64,000 nt of DNA from Brachyhypopomus gauderio (lineage: Eukaryota; Chordata; Actinopteri; Gymnotiformes; Hypopomidae). The number at the start of each line of letters is the position of its first letter. Positions within the stretch are counted from its first letter, which is position 1. The notes beneath the pieces are model-generated. The model did no database searches. It saw nothing but the letters and a program-made list of their open reading frames with translations, and was not told the origin of the DNA. Below, piece after piece: positions 28,540 through 61,195 of this stretch. Location: assembly GCF_052324685.1 (NCBI RefSeq), contig NC_135228.1, forward strand, positions 16,157,611 to 16,221,610, written 5' to 3'. The translations under genes and the position numbers were made by a program.

Positions 28540-31500
28540 ATGGATGGCTGGCTGAGTGAGGTTCAGAGGCGGCCGGTCCTGTACATGTTCTGCAGCTCCT
28601 TGGGCTTCAGGCTGCTCCACTGGCTGCTGCGTGGCCTGCCCAGACCCGCTGCTGTGGACTCACCATGGAAGAACTGGAAATGGCAGAACCTGTCTGTGTC
28701 GATGGCCCACTCCCTACTGACTGGCACATGGGCCATCCTCTGGTGAGCACTGTTAAATACAATAGTTAGTGGCACTTTAAATGCAATTAATCTTCAGATT
28801 GTTCTGTCTGCAGTATGTAAAGGCGCTATGCGTTAATCATGCCCAGATTTCTGTTTGTTTGTTATGAGACAAACAGTGACTTTGTCATAGCAAGCAACCT
28901 ATTTATATGACCTACTGAAAAAAATACTATACTAATGCTTGTATACTATACTAAAAATACAATACTAATGCTTGTTTGTGGACCTTATTCCATAAATTTA
29001 CATTCATGTCTCACAGAAAAAAAGTGGGAAAAGTGTCACATAGTGAAAACTCAGTGATGATGAATCTACGTTTATTAGTCTGTGCCTTGATCTGTGCAGT
29101 TGTATTTCATATACACAAACTAGATAAACTTGTCAGGCAGGCACGAGGCGGGAACATTCCGTGAGAAGATGCGTCCGAAACAGAAACACTACTGTGTTGT
29201 GTCCAAAACGGACACAATAATGACTTCTGCTAGGTTTCTGACTAATTGTTTCTATCACCAGATATGTTCTATATATCATATATTCTTACCTTGCTATCCT
29301 GCTTGTACATTTTAGGTTTTACTAAAGTGTCAAGATTATCTTGCCTCTTTACCCTTAATTACTGAACCATGAGTTACAATATCCCCCCCCCAACCCGTTG
29401 CTCTCTTGGTCACAGTGTGTTTCAGTATCCAGTGATTCTGAATGACATCTACTCCTTCTACACCCCACTCTCATATCTGCTCGTCGTTATATCAACAGGT
29501 CAGTCACCTCCTCTCTGTCTCACTCCTTTCACTCTCTACCCATGGTGCTGCACCATTACAGTTCAATACCCACATGGGAAAAGCAGATCAGTATTTAGGT
29601 GTATTAATTAATGTATTAATTCAATAGTATGATCATATGATCCAACTCAGGTTAAGATGGTGCAGGTCTGTTATCTTGTGTTGATATCAAAAACGGAGCC
29701 TGGCCTGACTTCTGAAAAAATACTTCTACTTCTGACAAAGATACTATAAAATATACTTAATTGTTGAAAAATTGGGCCATGATAGGACAATCACACTACA
29801 AATGAGTTTATCAACATTTAAGATTATAATGTGAACAACAAACACGTTATGCTATATACAATGCTGAAAACAAAAGTGGATCTCTTCAGATTCGCTGGAC
29901 AATACTCATCTCTCTGGCAACTATACCAAACACTGCCAGAGAACTACATAACCTACTGAGTCTCTTGGAATTCACATTTTACAATACCAGAGTCCACCTC
30001 TAATATCTTGAACTTCACACATGCCTTAGAAGTTACCCACCAAAGGTTGTCATTATTTTTGTTTTAATATCAGTTGCCAGATGACTTTGGTAGTGAAAGT
30101 ACTGTACAATAAAAATAAATATAAACCCAGCTTAGATGAGTTAGGAGCTGGAATATGATACAGCTGAAATGTAATAAAAAATTAAATTATTCAACTGACT
30201 GGGATCCCTGACATCTGGACCAGAAACCACTCTTTTTCTGTCCTACTACTTGTGAAATATCTATGTTCTCATGGAATAAAGTTTAGGAGAAGGATTTGTT
30301 CTAGCTAATATTCAGCCACACACATTGGTACGTTTTGCACCATCCAGTCTTTTTTCTATTTAAGCTATCAAACCTTACCAGAAGACCATCACCAACCTGT
30401 TTCTGATGTGTTGTACCCTCGTGCTAGATTATAATGTCATAGGGCATACAGGTTCCCTGCACACTTTACTTTAATTCCAGCTCAGTTCAGTGAGCCAAAC
30501 ACACTGCAGAAAGTTCTCTTCTAAAGAAAATACATGTTTGCAATAACTACGGATGATCAGAAAATACTGACATGCTCTGAACTTTCATCAACAGGGTATT
30601 TCATTCAGGATGCTGGTGACATCATCTTCAGTGGGTATACAAGAGAATCATGGGAGTTTCTGCTTCATCATGTTTTGGTAAATCAAGAGTCATTCAGTAT
30701 AATCTACCAGTCAACTATATAGAATAATGTGGTGCCTTCAGTGTGAGAAATATATAGATAGCTTTTCAAACCATTTGTTGGGGCCTACACTTTTGCTCTA
30801 ATCTAGATCGCAAGACACTTATCAGTGATTGAGTGTGAAATGTTGTGGTTCTGGTTTGTTTGGAACCGAGTTCAATCAAAAATGTAGACTGTTGAACGGA
30901 GCCCGAGGACTGGGTTGAGAATCACTATCATGTGGGAATCTGTACTCAAAATCTTGGAACAGTTTCAGTATGAAGTGTGAAACCATGGTGTGTCTTCCCT
31001 TTTAGTAAGATCCCTTTACTCAATTAACTAACGCAAACTGTGATGAGATGCAATGCTGGCTAATTGCCAGGCTGGTAAATCAATCCCTGTGCAAAAAGCG
31101 GGTACTGTACAAGCTGGGAACAAGCATGCTGTCGCCAAATGAAATCAAATTCAGATGTTAAATAAGTAATAAATTATTATTGTTATATTTTATTTATTGG
31201 TATTTTAAAGTTAAGAGGTGAAATTACTCAGGCAATTAAAATAAGAAATTACTCTTAAATCTCTGTATCCCCACTGCAATAATGCTGTAGTTACATTCTT
31301 TAAAATCTTTTCTTTGCAGGTGATATCAGCTTTCCTGTATACTGTTTTGACGAAGCGCTATACAGCAGGCGCTGTTATAGCTCTCTTTGTTGAAGTCAAC
31401 AGTGTGTTTCTTCATTTACGGCTAATCCTCAAACTGGCTGGCGTGGCAAAAGATTCACTCATCTATTCCATAAACAAGTTACTAAATTTCACAACATATG

Positions 31501-31703
31501 TCATCTTTCGTCTTGGAGCCCAGTTTTACATTACTTGGTATATTGTCTATAACTACGCTTTGCTGGACCATGGATTTTATTTTCTAGTAGCTATGATGTT
31601 AATGAACATTATGATGCTCATTTATTTTCACCGTCTTCTGCAAGCCGATTTCTTCACACGACGAAGCCATCAAAATGGCACCCATAAGTTTGTACAGGAC
31701 TAG
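28540..31703 (+). CDS. tlcd1: TLC domain-containing protein 1
   Basis: Multi-pass membrane protein with a TRAM-LAG1-CLN8 domain; mammalian TLCD1/2 act on membrane phospholipid composition and fluidity. Coding exons: 28540-28742, 29416-29498, 30595-30677, 31320-31703, in phase, 250 aa (human TLCD1 247). Landmarks: WKWQNLSVSMAHSLLTGTWA, STGYFIQDAGDI, WEFLLHHVLVISAF (the conserved HH pair), LFVEVNSVFLHLR and a final hydrophobic segment FLVAMMLMNIMMLIYFHRLL. The start ATG has G at +4 and a purine at -3. The N-terminal part also resembles TLCD2, but the C-terminal part and linkage to rpl23a and rab34 favour TLCD1. Confidence 0.9.
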
Positions 31704-32621
31704 TGACTCACAGGGGAATGTGGCCGAGTCACCAGTGACCTCACATCCAGACTCTTATCTGGGGACGAGGGCGCCACAGGACTCTTGCACAGAACAAGTT
31801 CATGAACACCTCTATTACAAAATGCCAAACCGGACGTCATAAAGTGATGCAATTTTTTGTACATCAAGATTCAACCTTCTGTGAGAAGGAAAAAAAAACA
31901 TTCACTGTGTTATCGTGCACTTCAGTAAATTGTTTACATTTAATTTGTAAACTGCATTAAATACTTGTTTATTTTAAATTGAAACAGTGGTACTACTTGG
32001 TACTTTGATATATAATCTGGTTTCACTGGTCAACAGTGATTTTACTTCATGCAAACATAAGCATTTATTAGGTATTGCACAGTGAATTCGAACATTTATC
32101 ATTTCTCCATCACCCACTTCTAAAAAACATCCAGTGTGAAAATATAAGGCGTACTGATTTTGAGCATGGATGTTGCTCAAATTACTACTTTTCTGTTGAC
32201 CAATTACTTGTGGTCAACCTGTAAATCAAGCATTTGAATGAGAAAAGCTATTCATAATCAATCGTCCTCAAGCTCCTACAGGGAATTTAAATATATGCCA
32301 ATGACATCCTATCCTTGGGGTGAGCTCTACTGCTAGTAATCAACACAATTATATCACCAAAACCTACAAATGGGCTAAAACTGAGACTACAATTCATTTA
32401 AATGACTTTTAGGGAGATTTGTTTAAGCTTGTTAAAGGTGTGGGGAACCTCTGCAATTAAGGTTTTAATATACTAGGGCTTCAATATGTACCAAACCTAT
32501 TGGAACTTTGCCAACCTATTTAAATGTGTTTCACAAGTCATATGAAGAGAAAACACCAAACAAAAACACAGCTCATGTTTTTACAAACATTTATTCTTCT
32601 GTACAGACCACCAACAGCAGT
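31704..32621. other. Convergent 3' ends of tlcd1 and rpl23a
   Basis: AT-rich spacer holding both 3' UTRs. On the minus strand an AATAAA lies at about 32590-32595, 30 bases past the rpl23a stop, a fitting polyadenylation signal for a ribosomal protein gene. No other gene. Confidence 0.55.
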
Positions 32622-34596
<1,975 letters not shown>

Positions 34597-34640
34597 GTTG
34601 AGAAAGGAAGAACAGAGGGGTTTCCTCCTCTATATTGCAC
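34597..34640 (-). promoter_or_regulatory. rpl23a core promoter with TATA-like box and 5' TOP start
   Basis: On the minus strand AATATA (34631-34636) lies 26 bases upstream of CTTCCTTTCTC (34600-34610), a C followed by an unbroken pyrimidine run just before AACATGG. That is the expected form of a ribosomal protein gene: a 5' terminal oligopyrimidine start and a very short 5' UTR. The start base is inferred. Confidence 0.6.
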
Positions 34641-35368
34641 GGGTTACACGGTACGTTCTTACCGCGAGACAACAGTGGCGCTTTATGGCTCTTGTAGTCC
34701 AATACGGCAAAGAGTAAATACCATTCGTTACCACTAGGAGGCAGGACTAAGTGGATGAGTACGCACAATTTGCAGTGCATTTTGTTTCAGATATGTTCCT
34801 TTCTGTTTCAAGGAAATTCATTTGATCTCTTGATAAAGTACATCCAAAGTCATCACTCGAGGAAGAAATATCTTTACATTTCTTCAGCAGTCAAACGGCA
34901 ATGGTACGATGACCCCTTCCTGACACATGGACTCTTGCTGAATGTAGTAAAATGCTGTGGATTGAAGAGTTTGGCTTCTGAGTTTTTTTTACATTCGAGA
35001 GCACTTGGTATGTATTTTTGTATGACTTTGTAATTTGATCATTTGTAGTAAATGTCACAATATTTTTGTTGTTAACTTTTTAACAAGCAAAAATGTTAAA
35101 ACAATCTTTTACAGATAATTGTCAAATAACTTACTTGTTTCGATTATAACAAGTTCATAACCTAGCCCTGAAATGAACAAAACACTGATCTGTTAAACAC
35201 TATGAACAGAACACTATAGTGTGTAATATGTAAGTAAACAAGACAGTGGTGTATTTTTTTTTACAAGAAATTTGTAATTCTTAATACATCCCTGAAATAC
35301 TCCAAGTGTTCCCTAATTAGGTGTTTTTGCTTGTTTTCTGTCAATTTTACATTACAAGCAGTCCAGTT
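34641..35368. other. rpl23a/rab34 divergent spacer
   Basis: Holds the rab34 promoter side of the head-to-head pair and perhaps a 5' UTR exon. An open frame at 34755-35033 has no resemblance to Rab proteins and I do not call it. Confidence 0.4.
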
Positions 35369-39350
<3,982 letters not shown>

Positions 39351-42034
39351 GTGAGTTTCGGAGCGTGACCCATGATGGGATGGATGTCTGAGGATAAAGA
39401 CATACACACTGATGACTGTGCTGCCACTACAGAGCAGTGATTGGGCCACCAGGTTCTGGACTGGCAACATATGCACAGTGGACAAAACACATATTCTGAA
39501 CGTTTCATATCTTATGTGATTTTTGAACACAGTGGAATATAAAGAACAATAATTGTATACACTATATATTCATGTGCATTTTATACAATGATCATTAGAA
39601 ACCAATTTATATAATGTAGAGAGATAATGAAGATAACTTCTATTGAATATTGAACAAATGTTTCCTTTAAACATGTTTTTGAAACAGGGTGGTGGTGACC
39701 CTAGAGTGCAGACTTCATTTTTTTTCACCGTGGTAACTTTCTGCGTGTTTTGCCTTGATGATTTGTAATCTCACCATTATTTAATTATAACTTCATTTTA
39801 AACTGTTTAGTTTTTTATATATATAATATTTCAGCAATACCTTCTGCACCCACCCAGATGGGCAGTTACAGTAATGTAAACTGGTTTATTAGAACTGAAA
39901 ATTTCCAGGCAGTTTTAATAGTTGACGCAGTATTCCAGTAAACTGTGTCTCATATCAGTTCAGATTATGCCCTCCGGGCATTTTCTCTGGGAGATCTTTA
40001 AGTGAACTCTTTGTTCATAAAACTGTGTCATGTGCTTCTTCAGCTAATATCACACTTACGCCAACACTCATGACTGGAATCGGTAGAAACTACCAGAATA
40101 CTGGATTCCTATAACACAGAAAGGAAAGAATTGTTTTTCAGTGCTTGGAGCAAGTTATTTCAGAGTGAAAAGCAACTAAATTATAGTAGAAACGTACTGC
40201 CACAAGGACCTTTATTTATTTGAACACAGATTCTTTTCTTAAATTACGTTAGTCCCCCACAATCATCCAAATTTGAGACAAGTCAGTAATATCAATGATC
40301 ACAAAGAAGAATCAACACCCAGCTCTAAATATGGGGTTCTCTATTTCCTCAGTGCATTTGACTTGCCAAGATGCTTTATTAACTATTTCATTAGGCCTCG
40401 TCAGTTACAAAACATGCTTGCAATGGTGGCAGCACCTTTTCTCAGGTCTTGGTTTAAGTGACATTTCATGTTTTACATCACTGTTAAAAAAAACTCCCCG
40501 TCATGCTGCAGTGAGTCTATAGATGTTACTTAAACACTCATATTAGGGGGCGTAGAATATACATTCTGTGCATTTTAATGGCACAAACTCTGCCCCAAGT
40601 TCAATTAAATGAAACATTGAGTCTGCTTTGTATTTACTTTTGAGAATTTTATCAAAGGAAAGAAATTAAAGTGATCTCGGCAGTGAATTACACTGAACAG
40701 CAGTCACATTCTTTATGTATTCATCACCTCTTGCCCTCAATATCATACTTTAGTCGCATGACAACTCCTGAACAGAATGCATGATTGGGCAAGAACACAG
40801 TCCTCAAAAATCAATAAAATAGGAAGGAATGACTATGCTACCTGGCATCCTTAGGAAAACTATGTATATATAAAAAAAATATTGTGATTCACAGAGATAA
40901 TGAAATTCACATCAGGAACTTGTCATTTTTCCTTTACGTATGAGAGGAGGCATGAACTATGGAGACAACGATAAGCTTTTCCTGAGAACCAAATATGTTT
41001 GGTTCAGCTTTAACAAAAGCAACAAAAGCAATAAACAGGAAATGTTTGCTCATGACAAAAATATATACGTAGCATAGTTGAAGCACATCAAAATCAACCA
41101 GTTTATCACCACATTTAAATAATAGGAGTAAGAAAGACAAAAAAATAAAAACAAAAAAGAGCTTTTGAGAAGCCAATAAAACATTAAACTTGAAAGAAAT
41201 AACATGAAAACTGAATGTGTGTAGAGCCTCCACCATTGCTGTCTGCAATAAAGTGGCTTCCCTATCCATCATGGTTCTGAATATGCAGATTTGCACAGTA
41301 CAGAATGTAACAGGACAGAGTCATTCAAGAGTCATTACGTTCACTTGTGTAATGCTGTTTATGACAAACGCAAGCTAACCCTCAAACCTAATACTTTTTT
41401 TTGTGTTTATATGTAATATGTATAGGCAAGTTTTACTATGAACACAGCACAGCAGAACATGGGGTAGATCTATAAAGGGCTGTGTCTGCTTTTGAGCTCT
41501 CAAAAAACCTGCATTACAGTGTTTGGGTTCATACCGAAGTTTTGTTTTCTCCTCATACATTGAACCGCTCTCCGTTCAGTAAGTGATGGCCTCTTGATCA
41601 TATCCACGTTTAATACAGCTACAAGTCTGAATTAGCCAGCTCACAAAATTCAACACTATAAGCAACCGAGACCATCCACTATTCGTGCTTTTATTCAGTC
41701 TTGTCTTAATTCTTACTACATTTTAAAACCTGAACCAAAAAATAGGAAAAAGTCAAAAAGAGAGCGTCGTCATGTGCTTTCTAAAAGAAAATAAAGAGAT
41801 CTTTTTGGGTCAAACTTCACCATAGGTCCATTTCCTGCAAAAGTTTGTCCTCAGCTCATTTCTGTAGAGTCATTAGCTCTGACCGCTATTCTCATAATCA
41901 AACCCTTGGAGCAGTGAAAGAGAGAGCAACAGAGCATAAGATGACAAAGACATGGGGGATGGAGTTTGGTTGTTTTTTTTTTCCATTTTGGTGCGGTTTT
42001 GGGACAGGGATCACACAAGAACTTCTGCCTGCTC
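39351..42034. other. Convergent 3' UTRs of rab34 and supt6h
   Basis: No coding exon. The left part is expected to be rab34 3' UTR and the right part supt6h 3' UTR; on the minus strand GAATAAA near 41686-41692 is a candidate supt6h polyadenylation signal about 350 bases past its stop. No RNA gene or transposon recognised. Confidence 0.45.
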
Positions 42035-55717
<13,683 letters not shown>

Positions 55718-55734
55718 GTTTGTAAGGGCTACTG

Positions 55735-55736
<2 letters not shown>

Positions 55737-55765
<29 letters not shown>
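55737..55765. repeat. (AC)n microsatellite next to the supt6h first coding exon
   Basis: On the gene strand (GT)n is followed by TTTCAG, the splice acceptor, with the start codon 15 bases further on. The repeat therefore occupies the place of the polypyrimidine tract. Confidence 0.9.
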
Positions 55766-55766
<1 letters not shown>

Positions 55767-56856
55767 CAATAATGTTACAAACCTTTACTATATGGTAATG
55801 TTTCATTACTATGCTACAAGAACCAACATTTTTATTTGTGTTGGAGTAAGGACCCCTGGCCATACTCTACAAAGCGCGCATACGCTTTCAGAGAACTTTA
55901 CTCAACAACGAGATCCACATCAAGCCCTTGCAATGAAAGACAACGATCAAATCGCTGAAATAATTCACAAAGTGGTTATAAGACAACAGAAGAGCAGACA
56001 CGACAGTCACTGCGGGGTAAACGGAGCATCTGGGCATTGCAACAGGACAAAAACATCTGCATTAAGGACTCGTAATGTAACAGTACTGAGTAAACCATTA
56101 AAGGACGCTTTTGTTACATGGCGTAAACCCACACTGACGTTAGCTTACGGGCTAGCTACGAGTTTAGAGGGAAATAATGCAGGGACATAACGGAATGTCT
56201 AATACGCAAACCTCACTAGCATAAAGCATACAAATATGTGGCGATAAAGTGCGGCAAGTTTCCTTCGGCGACAAGAGAACAAGACAACAAGAGACGAAGA
56301 CAACAAGGCCTCCCCGACACAGCTAGAGAGCGTTAGCTAGGTTAAGTCGAGTTAGCAAATCATAGCTGGAAGGAGGTTGTGATGAACGATCAAATGGATT
56401 TCTTCAACTATCACAACTTCCAGACGTAAAATGTACGTTACCCTGCGGTGCCTTGGATTTGTAATTTTCGAAAAATATTGAAATCGGAGAAGAAACGTTA
56501 CGTTTGTGGCAGCTTCAACAACAAAAATGGCTGAGGTAATACAGCGTGATTTTGGTTCCGGTATGGAATTAGTAACATCCGGTCCGCAGTGCGCGAGTGT
56601 GGAAAAGAAGATTTGTTAACGTGATTTGTTAATTTTTTTTAGGTAGTGGCCAAAAATCTAACGAACAGTACACGAACTCATGTTTAAAATGTGAGATATT
56701 AAAAAGTGACCAAAATGTAATGACGCAGCGACTGCGGATAGGAAGTTGCGCATAATTCCGAACCGCAGCCAATGACGTGGGCGATGACGTAGACTGGGTT
56801 CGTTCTCTCGGCCGGTCACGTTGGCTAGCTGTTTGCTGTGAAAGTTAGAGGTAGCA
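55766..56856. promoter_or_regulatory. supt6h/sdf2 bidirectional promoter region
   Basis: Lies between the first coding exon of supt6h and the sdf2 start codon. 56440-56850 is richer in CpG than its surroundings and has AAAATGGC (56524-56531), a YY1-like motif, and ccaatgac (56768). On the minus strand a noncoding first exon of supt6h is expected here. In human SUPT6H and SDF2 are also head to head. Start sites are inferred. An open frame at 55792-56190 has no family match and is not called. Confidence 0.5.
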
Positions 56857-57202
56857 ATGGGCAACTGTATTGTTTTACTGTTCTTTTGGTGCGTTTTAGT
56901 TTTATTGTCGTGTACGTGTAGATTTTCTTTGGGGTCGGAAATAAGTTTTGTCACATGTGGTTCGGTTGTAAAGTTGCTCAACGTCAAACACAACGTAAGA
57001 CTACATTCCCACGACGTTCGATACGGTTCTGGTGAGTACACCAAGACTGATCTTATAGTTAATTTGATAGCTAGTGTCTAGTGCATAGCTAAATGTCCCA
57101 TTAGATGTACTGGTCATTCATGTACTATACATGCACTCATTTTAAAAATATAATATTCAACTGATATTCAGTCTGTTAGAGGTTTTTGCCCATGTCTTAT
57201 TG

Positions 57203-57246
<44 letters not shown>

Positions 57247-57951
57247 CTTTACCCACTCAGTAAGCTTGAGCATCTTTGTTATTATATCTTAGGTAGTGGC
57301 CAGCAGTCAGTAACTGGAGTCACTACAGTTGAAGACAGTAACAGTTACTGGAGTGTGCGTGGTCCTAGTGGAGCAGCGTGTCATCGAGGGACCCCTGTAC
57401 AATGTGGCCAAAATATAAGACTCACACATGTAAACACGGGCCGAAATCTGCACAGCCACTATTTTACATCTCCGCTGTCTTCTAATCAGGTTTGAAAGCA
57501 TGCATATCGACCCTCTCCAGACAAACAACTTATGTTTTTAAAGTTAAAAGCAGTACAAAAAATGTTACAAATATTTGTTACCCAGCTTCATAACTATCCT
57601 ATAACTAGGTGTATTACATCAAAGTAGTAAGAAAATCTTCCTTTTGTGATTTAGGAGGTCAGTGCCTTTGGAGAGGACGGTGAGGGTGACCATCTTGATG
57701 AATGGACTGTACTTTGTGGAGGGTCTTTATGGCAGCGTGATGATTCTGTTCGGTTTCGCCACACTGCCACAGACACTCTGCTGTCAGTAACAGGTGAGCA
57801 GTATGGAAGGCCCATCCATGGCCAGAGAGAAGTTCACACCATGTCCAGCGCCAGCCAGCACAGCTACTGGAAAACCATGGAAGGTATTTTCATGAAACCC
57901 TCTGACACTGGGGCCAGGGACTTCAGCAGCCCACCACACACTGAGTTCTGA
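56857..57951 (+). CDS. sdf2: Stromal cell-derived factor 2
   Basis: ER luminal protein of three MIR repeats that works with ER chaperones and J proteins. Coding exons: 56857-57031, 57293-57489, 57655-57951; in phase, 222 aa (human 211). Residues 1 to about 25 are a signal peptide (LLFFWCVLVLLSC core). MIR repeats follow: VTCGSVVKLLNVKHNVRLHS, then IRLTHVNTGRNLHSHYFTSP, then LLSVTGEQYGRPIHGQREVH. The end EGIFMKPSD then HTEF takes the place of the HDEL-type ER retrieval signal. It diverges from supt6h. Confidence 0.96.
57204..57244. repeat. (CT)n microsatellite in sdf2 intron 1
   Basis: About 20 uninterrupted CT units, about 50 bases upstream of the exon 2 acceptor. Confidence 0.93.
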
Positions 57952-60060
57952 ATGGTTTCTCTACAGCAAGTAATCCCTCTGACAGCACAATTTTTTTTTC
58001 GTTATTAATGTTTTGTTGCCATTCCCAGGAAAAGTGGAAATTTTAATTTGTTACAATAATCGTACTTGCCGTAGATCATACTTTGTGCCCAAATTTTGTC
58101 ACTTGAAATAAATAAATTTACTTTGTTGTACAATAATACCTAAATGTTTTATTTAACAAATTTCACCAGACAAAAAAGTTAATTGATTTTGTTTTTAGTT
58201 GATTTTACATTCCTCCATAATATAAGAACTTGAAATTTAGAGCATGTATTCACAGCAGTGTTGATATTGAAAGCAAAACCTCTGAAAATGTCACTTATGC
58301 AGATATTACCATATCTACAGGAGATATGTATTCTGTTTGGAAAAAAATTTGTAGATTTTGCTTTCATCTAAGTAGAATTTTAACTATGATGCAGTCTGTC
58401 TTTTACACTTTGATAGTTGGTAATGAAAATTGCCTTCATGCTCATACCTCAGTGTTGCAATCTGTTCTTCTCTGACCATAACTCAATGTGGAGAAGAGGG
58501 ACCGGAGGGTTTCAATCATATTTGTGCAGTGACACTTGGTGAGGTGGCATCAGGGGTTCTGTCAAGACACAACAGTAAAGGTTAAATGCACTGAACACCT
58601 AAAGGGTATTTGAATACAAATCCGTAATAAAAATTTGTCAGTGCCCCCTCACTTTTTCCAAGAAGTGCCTATTTATCTGCCAATAATGTATATCTGCCTA
58701 TAATTTATAGGTATACATGTAAAGAAATCTACATTCTGGTTTTATGCCCCCTGGGCAACTGTGAATGTTTTTCATCTCACCTTTGTCACATTGCTTTGTC
58801 ACTACAAGTAAGATCAGTTAAGCAGTTAATAAGTTATTTTGTAAAGTACAGCCAATCATTTTCTGTTATGGAGACATTATTTAATAATGCTATGCTGACA
58901 ATTCATAAGATTAAACAGTGTTTGAAGTTTCTTTCATTAAAGACAAAGAGAAAACCCTGGAAGACATTGTAAGAGTTTATCTCAAATTGGTCTCAAAAAG
59001 AAATAGAAATTTTAGAAATAACAATAGAAAGAAAAAGTAACAAGACTGAGTCATTGTTTAAGATGATGTCAAGATGCATTTCTGGTGCCTGCTTATATCA
59101 TATCTCTAACCAGCACAAGACTTCATGCTAGTCTTAGAACTCTAAATGTTTAGGGAGAATAATGAGAAGTGATCAATTTCTCCATCATTTTGAGGAATAA
59201 TTGAGGAAAACTATTTACAGTGTCATATAAACTGGTCCACTACTGAAATTGTCCCTTTAGGAGCTTGGTTTCTGTTACACGAACCATAGAAACATAGTTC
59301 TTGCTTATATATGAAGCCCAAGTGAAATCACATCATTTTAATTTTTACATATGAAGTCTTGGCAAAAACTCTATTGGTGCTTAAATTCATCTGCATACTT
59401 TGCTGTAGCTTTGTACAGTTGGATTTTCACTGTGCAGTTTTAATAGATATTTGTAATTAAAGGTTTCTTTGTGCAAAATAATATTTTCTTTGCACTCTTT
59501 AATTGCATGACAGCACCAGTGACCTCAGTAGATGTCTGCTTCAAAGGGCCTAAACAGATACATCATCTACCATTAGGTCCCTCCACATATCGGATTAAAA
59601 ATACACACATCAAACATGCAATTAGGTGTGTCTGTAAACATATCCATGTAATGTCTATGTTTTCTCCCTTTTACTCACGTCATAAATTGTAACCAGAACA
59701 CTGCTGGAAAGAAGGTGAAAGTGTTGAAGTGTATTTTTATTTGATAGGGAAACATTGAGAAGTGCTGAAGGGGTGATGAATAAAATAATGTTTAATACAA
59801 ATATTTGGCCCATATTCATAGAGACTAAATCATACATCTCACCACAGGTAGGATCTGCCCCAAAACAAACAACTAAACCCCTCAAATTTCCTTGCATAGT
59901 TTATATCTATTCCAATCCTAGTTCTCAAGGTGCAGGCCGTGATTCAGCAATGACATGATCATTTGATACATATTGTATCCAGCGATATAAACAAACAACT
60001 TATAGACATGCATTTAATTGATACAAATTAATATTATAGTCGGGTAAAATACATTATATA
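57952..60060. other. sdf2 3' UTR and AT-rich spacer
   Basis: AATAAATAAA at about 58110-58119 is a likely sdf2 polyadenylation signal. Beyond it I see no gene, RNA or clear transposon. Confidence 0.45.
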
Positions 60061-61195
60061 CAGTACTTTGCAAACATTTTAGGCAGATGTGGGGGAAAAA
60101 TGCTACAATGTAAGAATACTTTAAAAATAGAAGTGTTAATAGTTTTTTTTTTCCAATTAACAAAATACAAAATGATGGAACAACAGAGAAATCTAAATCA
60201 GTATTTGGTGTGACCACCCTTTGCCTTCAAAACAGCATATTTTCTTCTACATACACTGGCACAAAGTTATTATACTCGGGTATGATTTAAGCAATTACAC
60301 CAAACAGGTGATAATGATAATTTTCATATGTAGATTGAAACATAGTCTTTAACCAAATAGGAAAAGGAGGATTATAACTGGAACAGCCAAATTCTGCTAC
60401 ATAGGTGAATAGTTTCATGTCACAGATCACACACCATGGCAAGACTTGAGCACAACAGCAAGACACAAGGTTGTTATACTGCATCAGTAAGGTCTCTCCC
60501 AGGCAGAGATTTTCAGAGCAGACTGGGGTTTCAAGATGTGCTGTACAAGCCTTTTGAAGAAGCACAAGAAACACAGCGGTCATCCAAGTAAACTGAGTGC
60601 AGCAGATGAATGACATATCATGTCTTACTTCCCTTCAAAATCAGAAGATATCCAGCAGTGGCATCAGCTCAGAACTGGCAGGAACCAGTGGGACCCAGGT
60701 ACACTCATCTGCTTTTCTGAGAATCTGGCCAGAAGTGGTCTTCATGGAAGAATTGTGGCCAAAAAGCCAAACCTTGAATGTGGAAACAAGACCAAGCAAC
60801 TCAACTATACATAAAAACACAGGAACTGGGATGCAGATAAATGGCAGCAGGTACTCTGGAGTGATGAATCAAAAGTTTTAATCGTTGTCGGTAACAGAAG
60901 GCACTCTGCTGAAGGGCTGTAAAGGGCATTTCAGCAAGTTGGGGATTTGGTCAGGATTAATGGTGGCCTCAACGCTGAGGCTGATACTTATCTTTCATGC
61001 AGTACCATCAGAGAAGCATCTGATGGGCTCCAAATCTATTCTGCAGCAGGTCAATGAACCCAAACAAACAACCAATATAATTGAGTCATCTTCAGCATAA
61101 CGAAGAACAAGGAGTCCTGTAAGTGATGACCCCACAGAGCCTTAATCTTAACATCACTGAGTGTGTCTGGAATTACATGGAGAGATTACATGGTT
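60061..61195 (+). mobile_element. Degenerate Tc1 transposon, right end missing
   Basis: Starts after TA with CAGTACTTTGCAAACATTTT, and continues with GTTAATAG, AACAGAGAAATCTAAATCAG and TTTGGTGTGACCACCCTTTG, all known near the end of a widespread fish Tc1 group. Further on, broken plus-strand frames resemble the transposase (WQQVLWSDESK at about 60840-60870; text like the QQ-N-PK-T box near 61045). Several stops and frame changes are present and the right inverted repeat is absent. Confidence 0.78.

Noticed and set aside
34755-35033. 92-codon open frame that could be a rab34 first exon
   Set aside because: No similarity to Rab N-termini; a good RAB34-like first exon exists at 35369.
55792-56190. 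132-codon open frame on the plus strand upstream of supt6h
   Set aside because: No recognisable domain, lies in the intron/promoter region of supt6h, and no splice or start context supports it.
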